From Brevibacterium epidermidis NBRC 14811 (GTDB lineage: Bacteria; Actinomycetota; Actinomycetes; Actinomycetales; Brevibacteriaceae), in contig NZ_BCSJ01000002.1 of the NCBI RefSeq assembly GCF_001570805.1, forward strand, positions 1-64,000: DNA of 64,000 bases, given 5' to 3'. The position numbers and the translations under genes were made by a program. Below the pieces are notes generated by a model, which worked only from the letters and a program-made list of their open reading frames with translations, searched no databases and had not been told where the DNA came from. Positions 1 through 8,897 of this stretch are shown piece after piece. The first letter of the stretch is position 1. The number at the start of each line of letters is the position of its first letter.

Positions 1-33
1 CCAGGTTGCTGGGCCGCCGTCGGGTAGCAATTA
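1..33 (-). repeat. Partial copy of stop-codon-linked palindrome (copy 1)
   Basis: The window opens inside a copy of the element seen complete at 2126-2186 and 10866-10926. Read on the minus strand it starts with the TAA stop of the MFS gene and continues TTGCTACCCGACGGCGG, with one base differing from the other copies. The rest of the palindrome lies outside the window. It probably forms a hairpin at the 3' end of the transporter mRNA. Confidence 0.85.
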
Positions 34-1389
34 GGGGTGTTTGGTGGATATGGCGACTGCTGAGAGGCAGACTAGGCAGATGACGGCCACGGCCGCCAGG
101 GACACCGTGTACGACAGCACGGGCAGCAGGGCGGCGAGCACCGTGGGCAGCAGGAACCCGGAGTATGCCAGCGAATAGTAGACCCCGGTGATGCCGGCGA
201 GCTCCTGCGGTGAGGCGATGGCCTGGACGATGATGAGCCCCGAGACCACACAGATTCCGTAGGCGACACCGAGCACGATCGCCACGATGAACGCGAGGAT
301 CGGGTCCGCCAGAAGTGCGGCCACCGCCCCGAGCCCCATCCCCACGGTCATCAGCCCGAGTCCGACGACGAGCGCCCGCCCGCCGGTCAGTCGGTTGATC
401 CACGGCACGATGTTCTGCACCAGCGCACCGGCTCCGAGCGTGACGACGGTGAGCACCGTGGCGTACATCGTCGTCCACTCCCCCAGCTCTCCCTGCACGA
501 TCGCCGGCATCACGGCATAGGCGACCCCGGCGGCACCGAACACCCAGGGCGCGGCCGGCACGATCAGTCGCAGGAACGTCCGATGCGCGACGAGCGGAAC
601 GCGCAGACCGTGCCACCAATGACCGCGGGCCCGACTCTCGCGCGGCAGCGATTCGGGCGCGAAGACCACGATGACGAGCGCTGCGAGGTTGAGCACTCCG
701 TGCACGGCGTAGGGCACGACCTCGGGCACCGGCCCCCATTGGGCCAGACACCCGGTGACCGCCGCGCCCATGGCAAACCCCAAAGTCAGCGTCAGTGAAG
801 GACGCCGGGCACCAGCGGTGATTCCGGCCTGGTGATCGAACGGCGGGGCCGAGAGCTCCTTGATCCAGCTCGTGCCCACCGACATCGCCACCCCGACACC
901 GACCCCCGCGAACACCCTGCCCAGGCAGAGCAGCCAGAAGAGATCGAAACCGATCCCGAGCCCGAGACTGCCGGCGATCGCGGCGAGTGACCCGGCGATG
1001 AGCACGGGTTTGCGTCCATGCCGATCCGACAGCGCCGAGGCGACCAACAGTCCCGGAATGAGTCCGCCCACGTACATGCCCAGCAGCAGGTTCGCCTGCC
1101 AGATGGCGTAGCCGCCGTCCTCCTCATACATGTGCACGAGCGGAGTGAAGTGGTTGCCGCCCCACGCGAGCAGGAACATCGCCGGGGCCACCATCAGCCA
1201 CGCCCGCGCCCGCCGTCGCCGTTCCGGCCCACGATCGGGATCCACCTCGCCGAGGCGGGACCGGGCAGGGTTCGGAACCTGCGTTTCGACGTCGGTGGCG
1301 GGGGCCGCCTCGGTGCGGGTATTCCTGTCCCCGGTGGGGACTGTCTCGGCGGCGGTGTCGTTCGTGGGGGTCGAGGGGTAAGCGGTCAT
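31..1389 (-). CDS. MFS transporter
   Basis: A 452-residue major facilitator superfamily permease, likely a proton-coupled importer or exporter in the cytoplasmic membrane; the substrate cannot be read from sequence. After a ~64-residue hydrophilic Thr/Pro/Glu-rich N-terminus come about 12 hydrophobic segments. The family loop 2-3 motif is visible as DRHGRKPVL at residues 122-130. The ATG is preceded by GAGGA on the minus strand. It lies 8 bp downstream of a GntR-family gene on the same strand, so the two are probably co-transcribed and the regulator likely controls the transporter. The stop codon is the first three bases of the palindromic repeat at the window edge. The long disordered N-terminus is unusual for the family and includes the CGCCGAGGCGG word common in this window. 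Confidence 0.9.
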   Translation of the reverse strand: MTAYPSTPTNDTAAETVPTGDRNTRTEAAPATDVETQVPNPARSRLGEVDPDRGPERRRRARAWLMVAPAMFLLAWGGNHFTPLVHMYEEDGGYAIWQANLLLGMYVGGLIPGLLVASALSDRHGRKPVLIAGSLAAIAGSLGLGIGFDLFWLLCLGRVFAGVGVGVAMSVGTSWIKELSAPPFDHQAGITAGARRPSLTLTLGFAMGAAVTGCLAQWGPVPEVVPYAVHGVLNLAALVIVVFAPESLPRESRARGHWWHGLRVPLVAHRTFLRLIVPAAPWVFGAAGVAYAVMPAIVQGELGEWTTMYATVLTVVTLGAGALVQNIVPWINRLTGGRALVVGLGLMTVGMGLGAVAALLADPILAFIVAIVLGVAYGICVVSGLIIVQAIASPQELAGITGVYYSLAYSGFLLPTVLAALLPVLSYTVSLAAVAVICLVCLSAVAISTKHP

Positions 1390-1397
1390 GGTCCTCC

Positions 1398-2069
1398 TCA
1401 GCGGGACTGCGGGAAGTGGGAGCTCTCGATGTGGTCGCGGACCAGACGGGCGAAGCCGGTGGGGTCGCCCGCCTCGGCGCGGTCGGTGAGCCTTTCGTGC
1501 TCGGTCAGGAGCGTGTCGAGGGTGTGCGGTGCTTCGATGGCGACCTGATAGGTCAGGCGGGCCAGGCGCGGGCCCATGGTGGTGAGCATCTCGGTGACGA
1601 TGGCGTTGTCGCCGCTGCGGATGAGGCGGGCGTGGAAGGCGTAGTCGGCGCTGGCGAAGCCGAGCGGATCGCCCGCGTCAAGGGCCTTCCTCTGTTCGCC
1701 GAGCAGGGTGCGCAGATCGGCGGCCAGAGCGGTGAGGTCGCCGCTGTCGGACAGTGTCTCGACGGCGTCGATCTCGAACATCGAGCGCACGGCGAGCAGG
1801 TCGCGGCGCTCCTTGCCCGTCACGGTGGTCACGAGCGCGCCCTTCTTGGGGACGAGGCGGACGAGGCGCCAGCGCTCGAGCTGGAGCATCGCCTCCCGGG
1901 CAGGGGTGCGACTGGCGTTGTGCGCGGCGGCGAGGTCGGACTCGATGAGGAGGTCGCCGGGTTCGTGTCGGCCTTCGATGATCTCTCGGGCGGCCGCCGC
2001 GGCCATGCGAACGGCGATCGGAGCGGAGTCGTCGATGCGCTGCCAGGGCAGTGTCAGCAAATCATTCAC
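1398..2069 (-). CDS. GntR-family transcriptional regulator (FCD/FadR subfamily)
   Basis: A 223-residue DNA-binding regulator. Residues ~15-75 form the GntR winged helix-turn-helix, with the recognition region around SRTPAREAMLQLERWRLV followed by the wing. The remaining helical part fits an FCD ligand-binding domain, which in this family binds small carboxylates and often a metal ion. It ends 8 bp before the MFS gene, so it probably senses that transporter's substrate or a metabolite of it. Two 12-bp GATGCAT-type repeats lie just upstream of its start and are the likely autoregulatory operator. The ligand is unknown. Confidence 0.9.
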   Translation of the reverse strand: MNDLLTLPWQRIDDSAPIAVRMAAAAAREIIEGRHEPGDLLIESDLAAAHNASRTPAREAMLQLERWRLVRLVPKKGALVTTVTGKERRDLLAVRSMFEIDAVETLSDSGDLTALAADLRTLLGEQRKALDAGDPLGFASADYAFHARLIRSGDNAIVTEMLTTMGPRLARLTYQVAIEAPHTLDTLLTEHERLTDRAEAGDPTGFARLVRDHIESSHFPQSR

Positions 2070-2084
2070 GGGCCCACAATATCA

Positions 2085-2108
2085 GATGCATACATTGATG
2101 CATGCATC
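2085..2108. promoter_or_regulatory. Candidate GntR operator (two 12-bp repeats)
   Basis: GATGCATACATT is followed directly by GATGCATGCATC, the second being a perfect palindrome. They lie 15-40 bp upstream of the GntR start, between that gene and the palindromic repeat at 2126. Autoregulation is inferred from position. Confidence 0.5.
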
Positions 2109-2125
2109 ATGTCCTGGCTCAGACA

Positions 2126-2186
2126 TACCTGACGGCGGCCCAGCAACCTCGCGCGAGGTTGCTGAGCCGCCGTCAGGTAGCAATTA
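2126..2186 (-). repeat. Stop-codon-linked 54-bp palindrome (copy 2)
   Basis: Positions 2126-2179 are a loopless inverted repeat with 27-bp arms and one mismatch (a C/T that would give G-U in RNA). Positions 2180-2186 (GCAATTA) contain the stop codon of the FAD-dependent gene. Read from that gene it is TAATTGC then TACCTGACGGCGG. A strong hairpin and possible terminator without a U-tract; it also separates the gene from the GntR promoter. Confidence 0.9.
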
Positions 2187-3940
2187 TTCGACGAGTTTGC
2201 CTTCTTGGCTGATTTCGCCGGAGTGCATGAGGGCCGCGACGTCTGCCGAGACCGCTGGGATCGACTCGCGGACGACTCCGGCAGACGGCGACCAGACGAG
2301 GTTGACCGTGAGCTCCGGGTCGATCTCGGGGTAGTCGCTGCGGTTGTGGCAGCCGCGGGTCTCCCTCCGCTCCAGAGCGCATTCGAGCGTCGCCCGGGCC
2401 GCAAGCACCGACGACTGCAGGTCGAAGGCATGGGAGAGGTCGGCGAAACCGGCGATGTCGGGATGAATTCCCACAGACCCCATCCGCGCCTCGATGCCGG
2501 AAAGCTTCTCCAGTCCAGCCAAGAGTCCGGCCTCGTCGCGAACGACTCCGGCGTGCTCGGTCATGAGGTTGCGGACCTCCCGCTGCAGGGCACGCACGTT
2601 CTCCGTGCCCTCAGCCTCCAGCAGATCGGAGATCTCGGCCCGGGCCTCATCAACCGCGGCATGTGACCGCACCTGAGCCTCCAGCCCATCGGAGTAAGCG
2701 ACGGCAGACCGGCCGACGATGCGGCCGAAGACTAGGAGCTCGATGAGCGAGTTCCCGCCCAACCGGTTCGCCCCGTGCAGACCGGACGATGCCTCACCGA
2801 TGGCCCATAGGCCCTCGACGTCGGTGCTGTGGTCGACCGGGTCGACCCACACTCCGCCCATCGAGTAGTGCGCGGTCGGAGCTATCTCGATCGGCGAGGC
2901 GGTGATGTCGAGCATCTGCGTCTCCATGAGCGTCTGGAACACCCGGGGCAGCCGGCTCATGATGGTCTCGCGAGGCAGGTGGGAGACATCGAGCCACACT
3001 CCCCCGTTCTCGGTGCCGCGCCTTTCGGCGATCTCCGTATAGGCGGCCAGCGCCACCCGGTCGCGGGTCGAGAGCTCCATGCGCTGTGGGTCGTAGCGTT
3101 CCATGAACCGCTCCCCCAGACCGTTGCGCAGGATTCCGCCCTCTCCGCGGGCCGCCTCGGAGACGAGGGTGCCGGCGGCGTTCTCGGGTTCGATGATGCC
3201 CGAGGGATGGAACTGGACGAGTTCGGCATCGCGCAGTCGCGCACCAGCCTCGACGGCCAGGCGGAAGGAGTCGCCGGTGTTCTCATCCCGGCGTGAGGAG
3301 GTGCGTCGCCAGATCCGGTTGTGTCCACCGGCGGCGAGGATGACGGCGTCGGCGTGGATCCTGTACCCGGTGCCGTCGATGACGTCGAAGCCATAGGCGC
3401 CGAAGATGCGACCGCCTGAGACGAGCAGCTTCGTGATGTAGACGCGGTCGAGGATGGGGATGTTCAGGGATTCGGCGCGACGAATGAGGGTGCGCTGGAT
3501 TTCCAGCCCCGTGTAGTCGCCGGCGAAAGCGGTGCGACGCCAGGTGTGGGCGCCGAAGAAGCGCTGAGAGATCCGACCGTCGTCCTCCTTCTGAAAGTCC
3601 ATTCCATATCGCTCCAGGTCAGCGATGCCTTCGGCTGCTCCCTGAGTGACGATCTCGACGGTGCGGGGGTTGGCGAGGTCATAGGATTCCTTGATCGTGT
3701 CGGCCGCGTGCTGCTGCCAGGTGTCGTCCGGGTCCATCGTCGCCAGGGCCGCGTTGATGCCGCCGGCTGCCAGCGAGGTGTGGGCGTCCTCCTTCGGCCG
3801 TTTGCCGACAGCGAGAACGTCGGCCCCGGCCTCGGCGACCTCGATCGCGGCCCGCAGACCCGATCCGCCGGTTCCGATGACCAGCACCGAGGTGGAGATG
3901 GAGTGTTCTTTACGGCGGGATCCGCCCTGTGTGGTGTTCA
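2184..3940 (-). CDS. FAD-dependent fumarate reductase/succinate dehydrogenase-like flavoprotein
   Basis: A flavoprotein of the SdhA/FrdA/L-aspartate oxidase superfamily. With the start at 3940 (585 residues) the dinucleotide motif GTGGSG falls at residues 23-28. The family signatures FHPSG, SEAARGEGG and HYSMGGV and a C-terminal region (RRETRGCHNRSDYPE) like the succinate-dehydrogenase C-terminal domain are present. No iron-sulphur or membrane subunit is adjacent, so it may act as a stand-alone soluble fumarate reductase-like or dicarboxylate-oxidising enzyme. An upstream in-frame ATG at 3995 lies inside the perfect palindrome at 3994-4020 and lacks a ribosome binding site, so the internal ATG is preferred, though its own site is weak. 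It is divergent from a LysR gene, its likely activator. The stop codon abuts repeat copy 2. Confidence 0.8.
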
Positions 3941-3993
3941 TGGAATCCACTATGGAACCGCCCATTCCATACGTCCAATGCATTGTTTGAGTC

Positions 3994-4020
3994 ATATCAA
4001 TAGAGATAGGCTATTGATAT
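3994..4020. promoter_or_regulatory. Palindromic LysR-type operator in divergent promoter
   Basis: ATATCAATAG, 7 bp, CTATTGATAT: a perfect 10-bp inverted repeat midway between the FAD-dependent gene and the divergent lysR gene. Its position and AT-rich dyad fit a LysR-type recognition site controlling both directions. Confidence 0.7.
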
Positions 4021-4044
4021 GTCTGACCTGCACGGAGACCGATC

Positions 4045-4998
4045 ATGAACCTCGAACAGCTGAGAAGCTTCGCCGAGGTGGCCGCCACCGGCCATTTCAC
4101 GAAAGCCGCCGCGACGCTCCACTTGGCCCAGCCCTCCCTGTCGCGACAGATCTCGACGCTGGAGAAGGAGCTCGGAGCCGAGCTCTTCCACCGCGCGCAC
4201 GGTCACATCACGCTCACCGATGCCGGGGCGACGCTGCTGCCGACGGCGAAGCGCATGCTCGCCGACGCCGAGGCGATCCGCCGTGACATGGATGAGCTCG
4301 CGGGCTTGCAGCAGGGCCGGGTTCGGCTGGGTGCGACCCCGACCCTGTGCGTGAGCCTCGTGGCCGAGACGATCAGCCGGTTCCACGCCGCCCACCCCGG
4401 TGTCGAGCTCGAGCTGGTGGAGAAGGGGTCCCGTGAGCTCATCGAATCGTTGGCCGGCGGCGAGCTCGACCTCGCGCTCATCACCCGCACCTTCGAACTC
4501 GCCCCGCAGATGCCGCGGCTGAGTCTGCGCGGGATCCTCGCCGAGGATCTCGTTGTCATCGCCGCCGCCGGTTCCGATCTGCTCACCGCGGATCGCGCGA
4601 TGACCGATGGGATCACCCTCGCCGAGGTGGCCGACCGTCCCCAGGTCCTGTTCCATCACGGTTACGACCTCAGGGAGGCGACTTCTGCAGCGTTCGACTC
4701 AGCCGGCCTGATACCACGAGTCGTCGTCGAGGGGGTGGAGATGGATGCGGCTCTGCGCTTCGTCGAGCGTGGTCTCGGGGTCGCGATCGTCCCGGCGATG
4801 GTCCTCGTCGACCGGCCCCGGTTGGATTCGGTGCCGCTGGTCGATCCTCGCCTGCCTCGCACGGTCAGCCTCGCTAAGCGCGCGGACGTGCGGGCGACCA
4901 GGGCCGCCTCGGCGATGGAGTCGACGGTCCTGTCCACAGCCCGCACGCTCACCGACGTCGAACCCGACCTCTCCGACTATGTCCGGGTGCTGGAGTAG
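4045..4998 (+). CDS. LysR-family transcriptional regulator
   Basis: A 317-residue LysR-type regulator of typical length. Residues 1-60 are the winged HTH (FTKAAATLHLAQPSLSRQIS with the following helix), then a linker helix and a substrate-binding domain of two Rossmann-like lobes. GGAG precedes the ATG. It is transcribed divergently from the FAD-dependent dehydrogenase with a perfect 10-bp inverted repeat between them, the classical arrangement for regulator and target. The co-inducer is unknown; a dicarboxylate would fit the neighbour but is only inference. An instance of the CCGCCTCGGCG word lies near the 3' end (~4904). Confidence 0.92.
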   Translation: MNLEQLRSFAEVAATGHFTKAAATLHLAQPSLSRQISTLEKELGAELFHRAHGHITLTDAGATLLPTAKRMLADAEAIRRDMDELAGLQQGRVRLGATPTLCVSLVAETISRFHAAHPGVELELVEKGSRELIESLAGGELDLALITRTFELAPQMPRLSLRGILAEDLVVIAAAGSDLLTADRAMTDGITLAEVADRPQVLFHHGYDLREATSAAFDSAGLIPRVVVEGVEMDAALRFVERGLGVAIVPAMVLVDRPRLDSVPLVDPRLPRTVSLAKRADVRATRAASAMESTVLSTARTLTDVEPDLSDYVRVLE

Positions 4999-5044
4999 GC
5001 AGTTCCCAGCTCAGCGCGCCGCCACGCGGACACGGCTCCGAACC

Positions 5045-6031
5045 TCAGAACCAGGCGTCGGCGAGCAGTCGCAGGGACTCGCGCTGCACATCGGGGTCAT
5101 AGGCGTAGGTAACGGTGATGAGCTCATCGGCACCGGTGCGCTCGACGAACTCAGCCATCTGCGCGGTCGCCGTATCCGGCGAACCGACGGCGCTGATGGA
5201 CAGCATCGGGCTCGTCCCGCCCTGCGCGTAGATCTCGGCCGGGTCGACCGGGGGCTGCAGATTGCGGCGGCGCCCGGTGCGCATGTCATTGAACATCTGC
5301 TGGACCGACGTGAACTGGCGGGCCGCCTCGGCGTCGGTGTCGGCGACCATGACGTTGATCCCGGCCATGACGTAGGGTTCGTCGATCTGCGCGGTCGGAG
5401 CATCGGTGGTGAACGAATCGCGGTAGGTCTTGATGGCGATGTCGATCTGGTCGGGCGCAAAGTGCGAGGCCAGGGAGAACGGCAGTCCCAGCTGCCCGGC
5501 GATCGAAGCGCCGTTCATCGTCGAGCCGAGCACCCAGATGGGCACCTCCATCCCCGCCGAGACCGCGGACTTGATCGGCATGGTGTGCGCCTGCCCGGTG
5601 TCAGAGAACCAGCCCTGCATGTCATAGATGTTCTGCGCGAAATCCTGCGGTTCGGCCGAGGATCGGGCGAGCGCCTGCGCGGTCATCCCGTCCGTGCCGG
5701 GTGCGCGTCCGAGGCCCAGGTCGATGCGCGGCCCGTGGATGTTCGCGAGCGTCCCGTACTGTTCGGCGACCATGAGCGGGGCGTGGTTGGGCAGCATGAC
5801 ACCACCGGATCCGACCCGGATCTTCTCCGTCACCGAGGCGGCCTGTGAGATCAGCAGGGCCGTGGCGCTGGCGGCCAGGCCCATCGTGTTGTGGTGTTCG
5901 GCGAACCACAGGCGCTTATATCCCAGCTCGTCGGCCAGCTTCGCCGACGTCATCGATTCGGCTATGCCTTCGTGTGCGGTGGAGCCTTCCCTGATGGAGA
6001 CGAGATCGAGGATATTCAACGGAACGGACAC
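5045..6031 (-). CDS. LLM-class flavin-dependent oxidoreductase (luciferase-like)
   Basis: A 328-residue flavin-dependent monooxygenase of the bacterial luciferase-like superfamily, expected to use F420H2 or FMNH2 on an unknown substrate in the cytosol. The N-terminus (VPLNILDLVSI) and KRLWFAEHH near residue 45 are typical of the MsnO8-type LLM group. A GTG start at 6031 is chosen because AAGGAG stands 9 bp upstream; a longer reading from 6106 has no such site and adds a poorly conserved 25 residues. It is a single gene, divergent from the sugar dehydrogenase lipoprotein across a 209-bp spacer. Confidence 0.85.
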   Translation of the reverse strand: MSVPLNILDLVSIREGSTAHEGIAESMTSAKLADELGYKRLWFAEHHNTMGLAASATALLISQAASVTEKIRVGSGGVMLPNHAPLMVAEQYGTLANIHGPRIDLGLGRAPGTDGMTAQALARSSAEPQDFAQNIYDMQGWFSDTGQAHTMPIKSAVSAGMEVPIWVLGSTMNGASIAGQLGLPFSLASHFAPDQIDIAIKTYRDSFTTDAPTAQIDEPYVMAGINVMVADTDAEAARQFTSVQQMFNDMRTGRRRNLQPPVDPAEIYAQGGTSPMLSISAVGSPDTATAQMAEFVERTGADELITVTYAYDPDVQRESLRLLADAWF

Positions 6032-6240
6032 GGTAGGGGTCTCCTTCGGTAAGCGCGTGGTGCGGCCGGAAAACGCAGTCGCAAGAATTTCAGTCACTTG
6101 AGGCAACAGTCCGGGCAGACGGTTCTATTCCTGTGCAGACGATCCCAGTCGGGACCAAGAGGTTCAGTTCGACGGCGGCCGGCGGATAGTCTGGTTCGAC
6201 CGGGTTCCCCGATGGCGGACTCCCCGATGAAGGAGAGATC

Positions 6241-7419
6241 ATGAGCGCCTCAGCACAGCACCGAACCGGACGGCTTCTCACCGGTGCCGCGGTATCTCTG
6301 GCTGTGGTCCTCTCCGCCTGCTCCTCGGACTCGGGCTCGTCCGATTCCGACGGTCGGGACGGGTCAGAGTCAGGAGCCGCGTCGGCTAGTGCGGATTCCG
6401 GGCCATCCGATTCCCGATCCGAGGAGTCGTCCGCACCGGGTGCGGGCTCTCCCGAGGTCGTCGCCACCGGACTCGAAGCCCCTTGGTCGATCGCCTTCCA
6501 CGGACAGAGCATGTTGGTAAGCGAACGCGATTCGGGTCGCATCCTCGAAGTCTCCGCAGGTGGGGATGTTCGTGAGGTCGGTCGGATCGATGATGCCTCG
6601 GCCTCGGGTGAGGCCGGTCTCCACGGGCTCGCCGTCGACGATGACAGTCTCTATGCTTTCTTCGCCGCTGGTACGGAGAATCGGATCGTGCAGTTCGACC
6701 TCCTCGGCGAAGCCGGGGATCTGTCCTTGGGTGAGGAGGAGACGATCCTCGACGGACTGCCGACCGCGAACTTCCACAACGGCGGGCGGTTGGCGTTCGG
6801 TCCTGACGAGATGCTCTATGCCACGCTCGGAGATACGGGCGATCGCGACAGTGCTCAGGACGAGGAGGAACTGTCCGGAAAGATTCTGCGGATGACGCCC
6901 GACGGAGAGGTTCCCAAGGACAATCCGTTCGGCGATTCCCTAGTCTTCAGCATGGGGCACCGGAACCCGCAGGGCATCGGGTGGGACGACGAGGGCACGA
7001 TGTATGCCTCGGAATTCGGGCAGGACACATGGGATGAGCTCAACGTCATCGAAGCCGGCGGCAATTATGGGTGGCCCGAAGTCGAAGGCGTCGCCGATGG
7101 CGGCGGGGCTGGTGATGCCGGTGGCGGGGATGGCGATTTCATCGACCCGGTGCAGCAGTGGTCGCCCAACGAAGCAAGCCCCAGCGGACTGGCCGTCACC
7201 GATGACAGCATCCTCATCGCAGGTCTGCGCGGTGAGCGTCTGCACCAGGTGCCGCTGAACGACCTGAAATCGTCAACGGAGCTGTGGACCGGCGAGCATG
7301 GGCGGCTGCGCGATGCGGTCGAGGCTCCTGACGGTTCGCTGCTCGTGCTGACGAACGACACCGACGGCCGTGGAGATCCCGACCCGGACGACGATCAACT
7401 CTTGCGCTTCACTCCCTGA
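6241..7419 (+). CDS. PQQ-dependent sugar dehydrogenase-like lipoprotein
   Basis: A 392-residue exported lipoprotein of the glucose/sorbosone (aldose sugar) dehydrogenase family, a six-bladed beta-propeller. The signal peptide ends in LSAC with Cys27 as lipidation site, followed by a Ser/Asp-rich linker to residue ~70. Family motifs GLHGLAVD, NFHNGGRLAFGPDEMLYATLGD, GHRNPQGI and NYGWPEVEG are clear. Related enzymes oxidise aldoses at the membrane surface with PQQ, but no PQQ synthesis genes are in view, so cofactor and substrate remain open. GAAGGAGAG precedes the ATG. A strong hairpin at 7546-7580 lies beyond its 3' end. Confidence 0.85.
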   Translation: MSASAQHRTGRLLTGAAVSLAVVLSACSSDSGSSDSDGRDGSESGAASASADSGPSDSRSEESSAPGAGSPEVVATGLEAPWSIAFHGQSMLVSERDSGRILEVSAGGDVREVGRIDDASASGEAGLHGLAVDDDSLYAFFAAGTENRIVQFDLLGEAGDLSLGEEETILDGLPTANFHNGGRLAFGPDEMLYATLGDTGDRDSAQDEEELSGKILRMTPDGEVPKDNPFGDSLVFSMGHRNPQGIGWDDEGTMYASEFGQDTWDELNVIEAGGNYGWPEVEGVADGGGAGDAGGGDGDFIDPVQQWSPNEASPSGLAVTDDSILIAGLRGERLHQVPLNDLKSSTELWTGEHGRLRDAVEAPDGSLLVLTNDTDGRGDPDPDDDQLLRFTP

Positions 7420-7545
7420 CGGAGTCAGCGTCGGCGTCAGCGTCAGCGTCGATCGACCGGCCAGCCCGCCAATCCGACGCCTGCGATCGACCGCCCCGAC
7501 GCCCCGCCACCCGGCAGAAACGGCTGAACCGCTGAAAGAAATGAC

Positions 7546-7580
7546 CGAGGCCCCGAACGCTCGTTGCGTTCGGGGCCTCG
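7546..7580. terminator. Bidirectional hairpin terminator
   Basis: A perfect 14-bp stem (CGAGGCCCCGAACG with its complement) and a 7-nt loop between the convergent sugar dehydrogenase and copC-like genes. No U-tract, as is common in actinobacteria. Confidence 0.8.
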
Positions 7581-7615
7581 TGAAAGCAGTACTAGTGCCG
7601 TGTGCCTGTTCTTAC

Positions 7616-8263
7616 TCAGTTGTCCTTGGTTCCGGGCAGGCCCTGGGACTTGCGACGCATGAGCAGGACGACGATGACGATGACGGCCAGGCCGCCGACG
7701 GACAGCAGCACGATCATCGGGGTCGACATTCCGGAATCGCTGCCGGTGGATTCGCCGATCTCGCCGCGGTCCTCGGTGTCCTTGCCCGGTTCGTCGACGA
7801 CTCCGCCGCCGAGTCCGGCCTTCGTCGACTCTTCGGTCGACTCCTTGACGTCACCGCCGGCGCCCTCGGCGTCCTTGATCGTGAACGCGTAGTCGCCGGA
7901 GATCGGGTGGCCGTCCTGCGACACCACGCGCCAGGTGACCTCGTAATCACCGGGCTTGAGGTCATCAGGGAGAGCAACGCTGAGCTTCTTGCCCTCAACG
8001 GTCAGCTCACCTGCGGAGACATCCTTGCCGTCGACGATGACCTTGACCTCGGAGCCGACTTCCTGGATGTCGCCGGAGAAGTTCATCTCGAGCCACTTGG
8101 GCTGCTGATCGAGTTCGGCACCGTCCTCGGGATTCGACGACACCAGCTGATCGTGCGCACTGGCTGCAGGGGCGAAAGCGAACACGCTCATCGCGGCCAC
8201 CAGCAGGGCGGCGAAGCCCAGCCTGAGAGCGGACCAGTTCTGTCGTGTCATGAGACGAGTCAT
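7616..8263 (-). CDS. CopC-domain exported copper-resistance-like protein
   Basis: A 215-residue surface-anchored protein. A signal peptide ending ASA precedes HDQLVSSNPEDGAELD, the start of a CopC beta-barrel whose first mature His is a copper ligand in this family; WRVVSQDGHPISGDYAF is the second signature. A Ser/Glu/Gly-rich spacer follows, then a C-terminal transmembrane helix (~180-202) and an RRKSQ basic tail. No CopD permease is adjacent. The ATG at 8263 is chosen over upstream starts because GAAGGAG lies 8 bp before it. Expected role is copper binding or delivery at the outer face of the membrane. Confidence 0.88.
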   Translation of the reverse strand: MTRLMTRQNWSALRLGFAALLVAAMSVFAFAPAASAHDQLVSSNPEDGAELDQQPKWLEMNFSGDIQEVGSEVKVIVDGKDVSAGELTVEGKKLSVALPDDLKPGDYEVTWRVVSQDGHPISGDYAFTIKDAEGAGGDVKESTEESTKAGLGGGVVDEPGKDTEDRGEIGESTGSDSGMSTPMIVLLSVGGLAVIVIVVLLMRRKSQGLPGTKDN

Positions 8264-8328
8264 GAGAGTTTCTCCTTCGAGGCGTACCTGCGATTTCGGT
8301 CGTGTCAGCAAGCTTCTGCCTACTAGTA

Positions 8329-8844
8329 TCACTGAGTTTTCGCGGCCAGCGCGCGCAGACGTTCCGTGATTCCCGGCACGGACACTTCAATTGTCTCAAG
8401 AGTTTCTTCGAAATCCTTGAATTCCCCGTACCAGGGGTCCTCGACATCCGGTGCCGGAACACCGGCGCCCTCGACCCCGGCCACCCGCGGATCGAACTCG
8501 CGCAGCATCCGCAGCTCCGGGGCCGCCTCGGCGGGAAGTTCTGAGATCATCCGCTCCAGGGCACGATAATGGCGGGCGGTCATCGCCACTGCCAGGTCGC
8601 GCTGCGCCAACCATTCGGGCGTGATCTGCCGGGCGACATGATCGTCCGTACGGTAGCCGGCTGCGGCGAGCACACGAGCCTGACGGGGGTCGATGGGGTT
8701 GCCGGCCTCCTCGTCGCTGATCCCGGCGGAGTCGACGACCGCCTCGGCGCCGTCTTCGGCCAGATGATGCTCAAGCACACGTTCAGCGGTGACGGACCGG
8801 CAGATGTTGCCGGTGCACACGAAAACGACGGATGCCAGACTCAT
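8329..8844 (-). CDS. Low-molecular-weight protein-tyrosine phosphatase
   Basis: A 171-residue cytosolic phosphatase. The catalytic P-loop CTGNICRS lies at residues 10-17, giving nucleophile Cys10 and phosphate-binding Arg16, and the general-acid loop DPWYG is present near residue 140. Length and motif placement match the family. GAGGAGG lies before the ATG at 8844; upstream in-frame codons lack a site. The gene is divergent from the M13 peptidase with a 53-bp spacer. Relatives act on protein phosphotyrosine or in arsenate reduction; the substrate is not evident here. Confidence 0.92.
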   Translation of the reverse strand: MSLASVVFVCTGNICRSVTAERVLEHHLAEDGAEAVVDSAGISDEEAGNPIDPRQARVLAAAGYRTDDHVARQITPEWLAQRDLAVAMTARHYRALERMISELPAEAAPELRMLREFDPRVAGVEGAGVPAPDVEDPWYGEFKDFEETLETIEVSVPGITERLRALAAKTQ

Positions 8845-8897
8845 TCGTTCCTCCTCGGGCAGGGCGTGCGGGGCTCTGATCACGATACTGTGGGGCC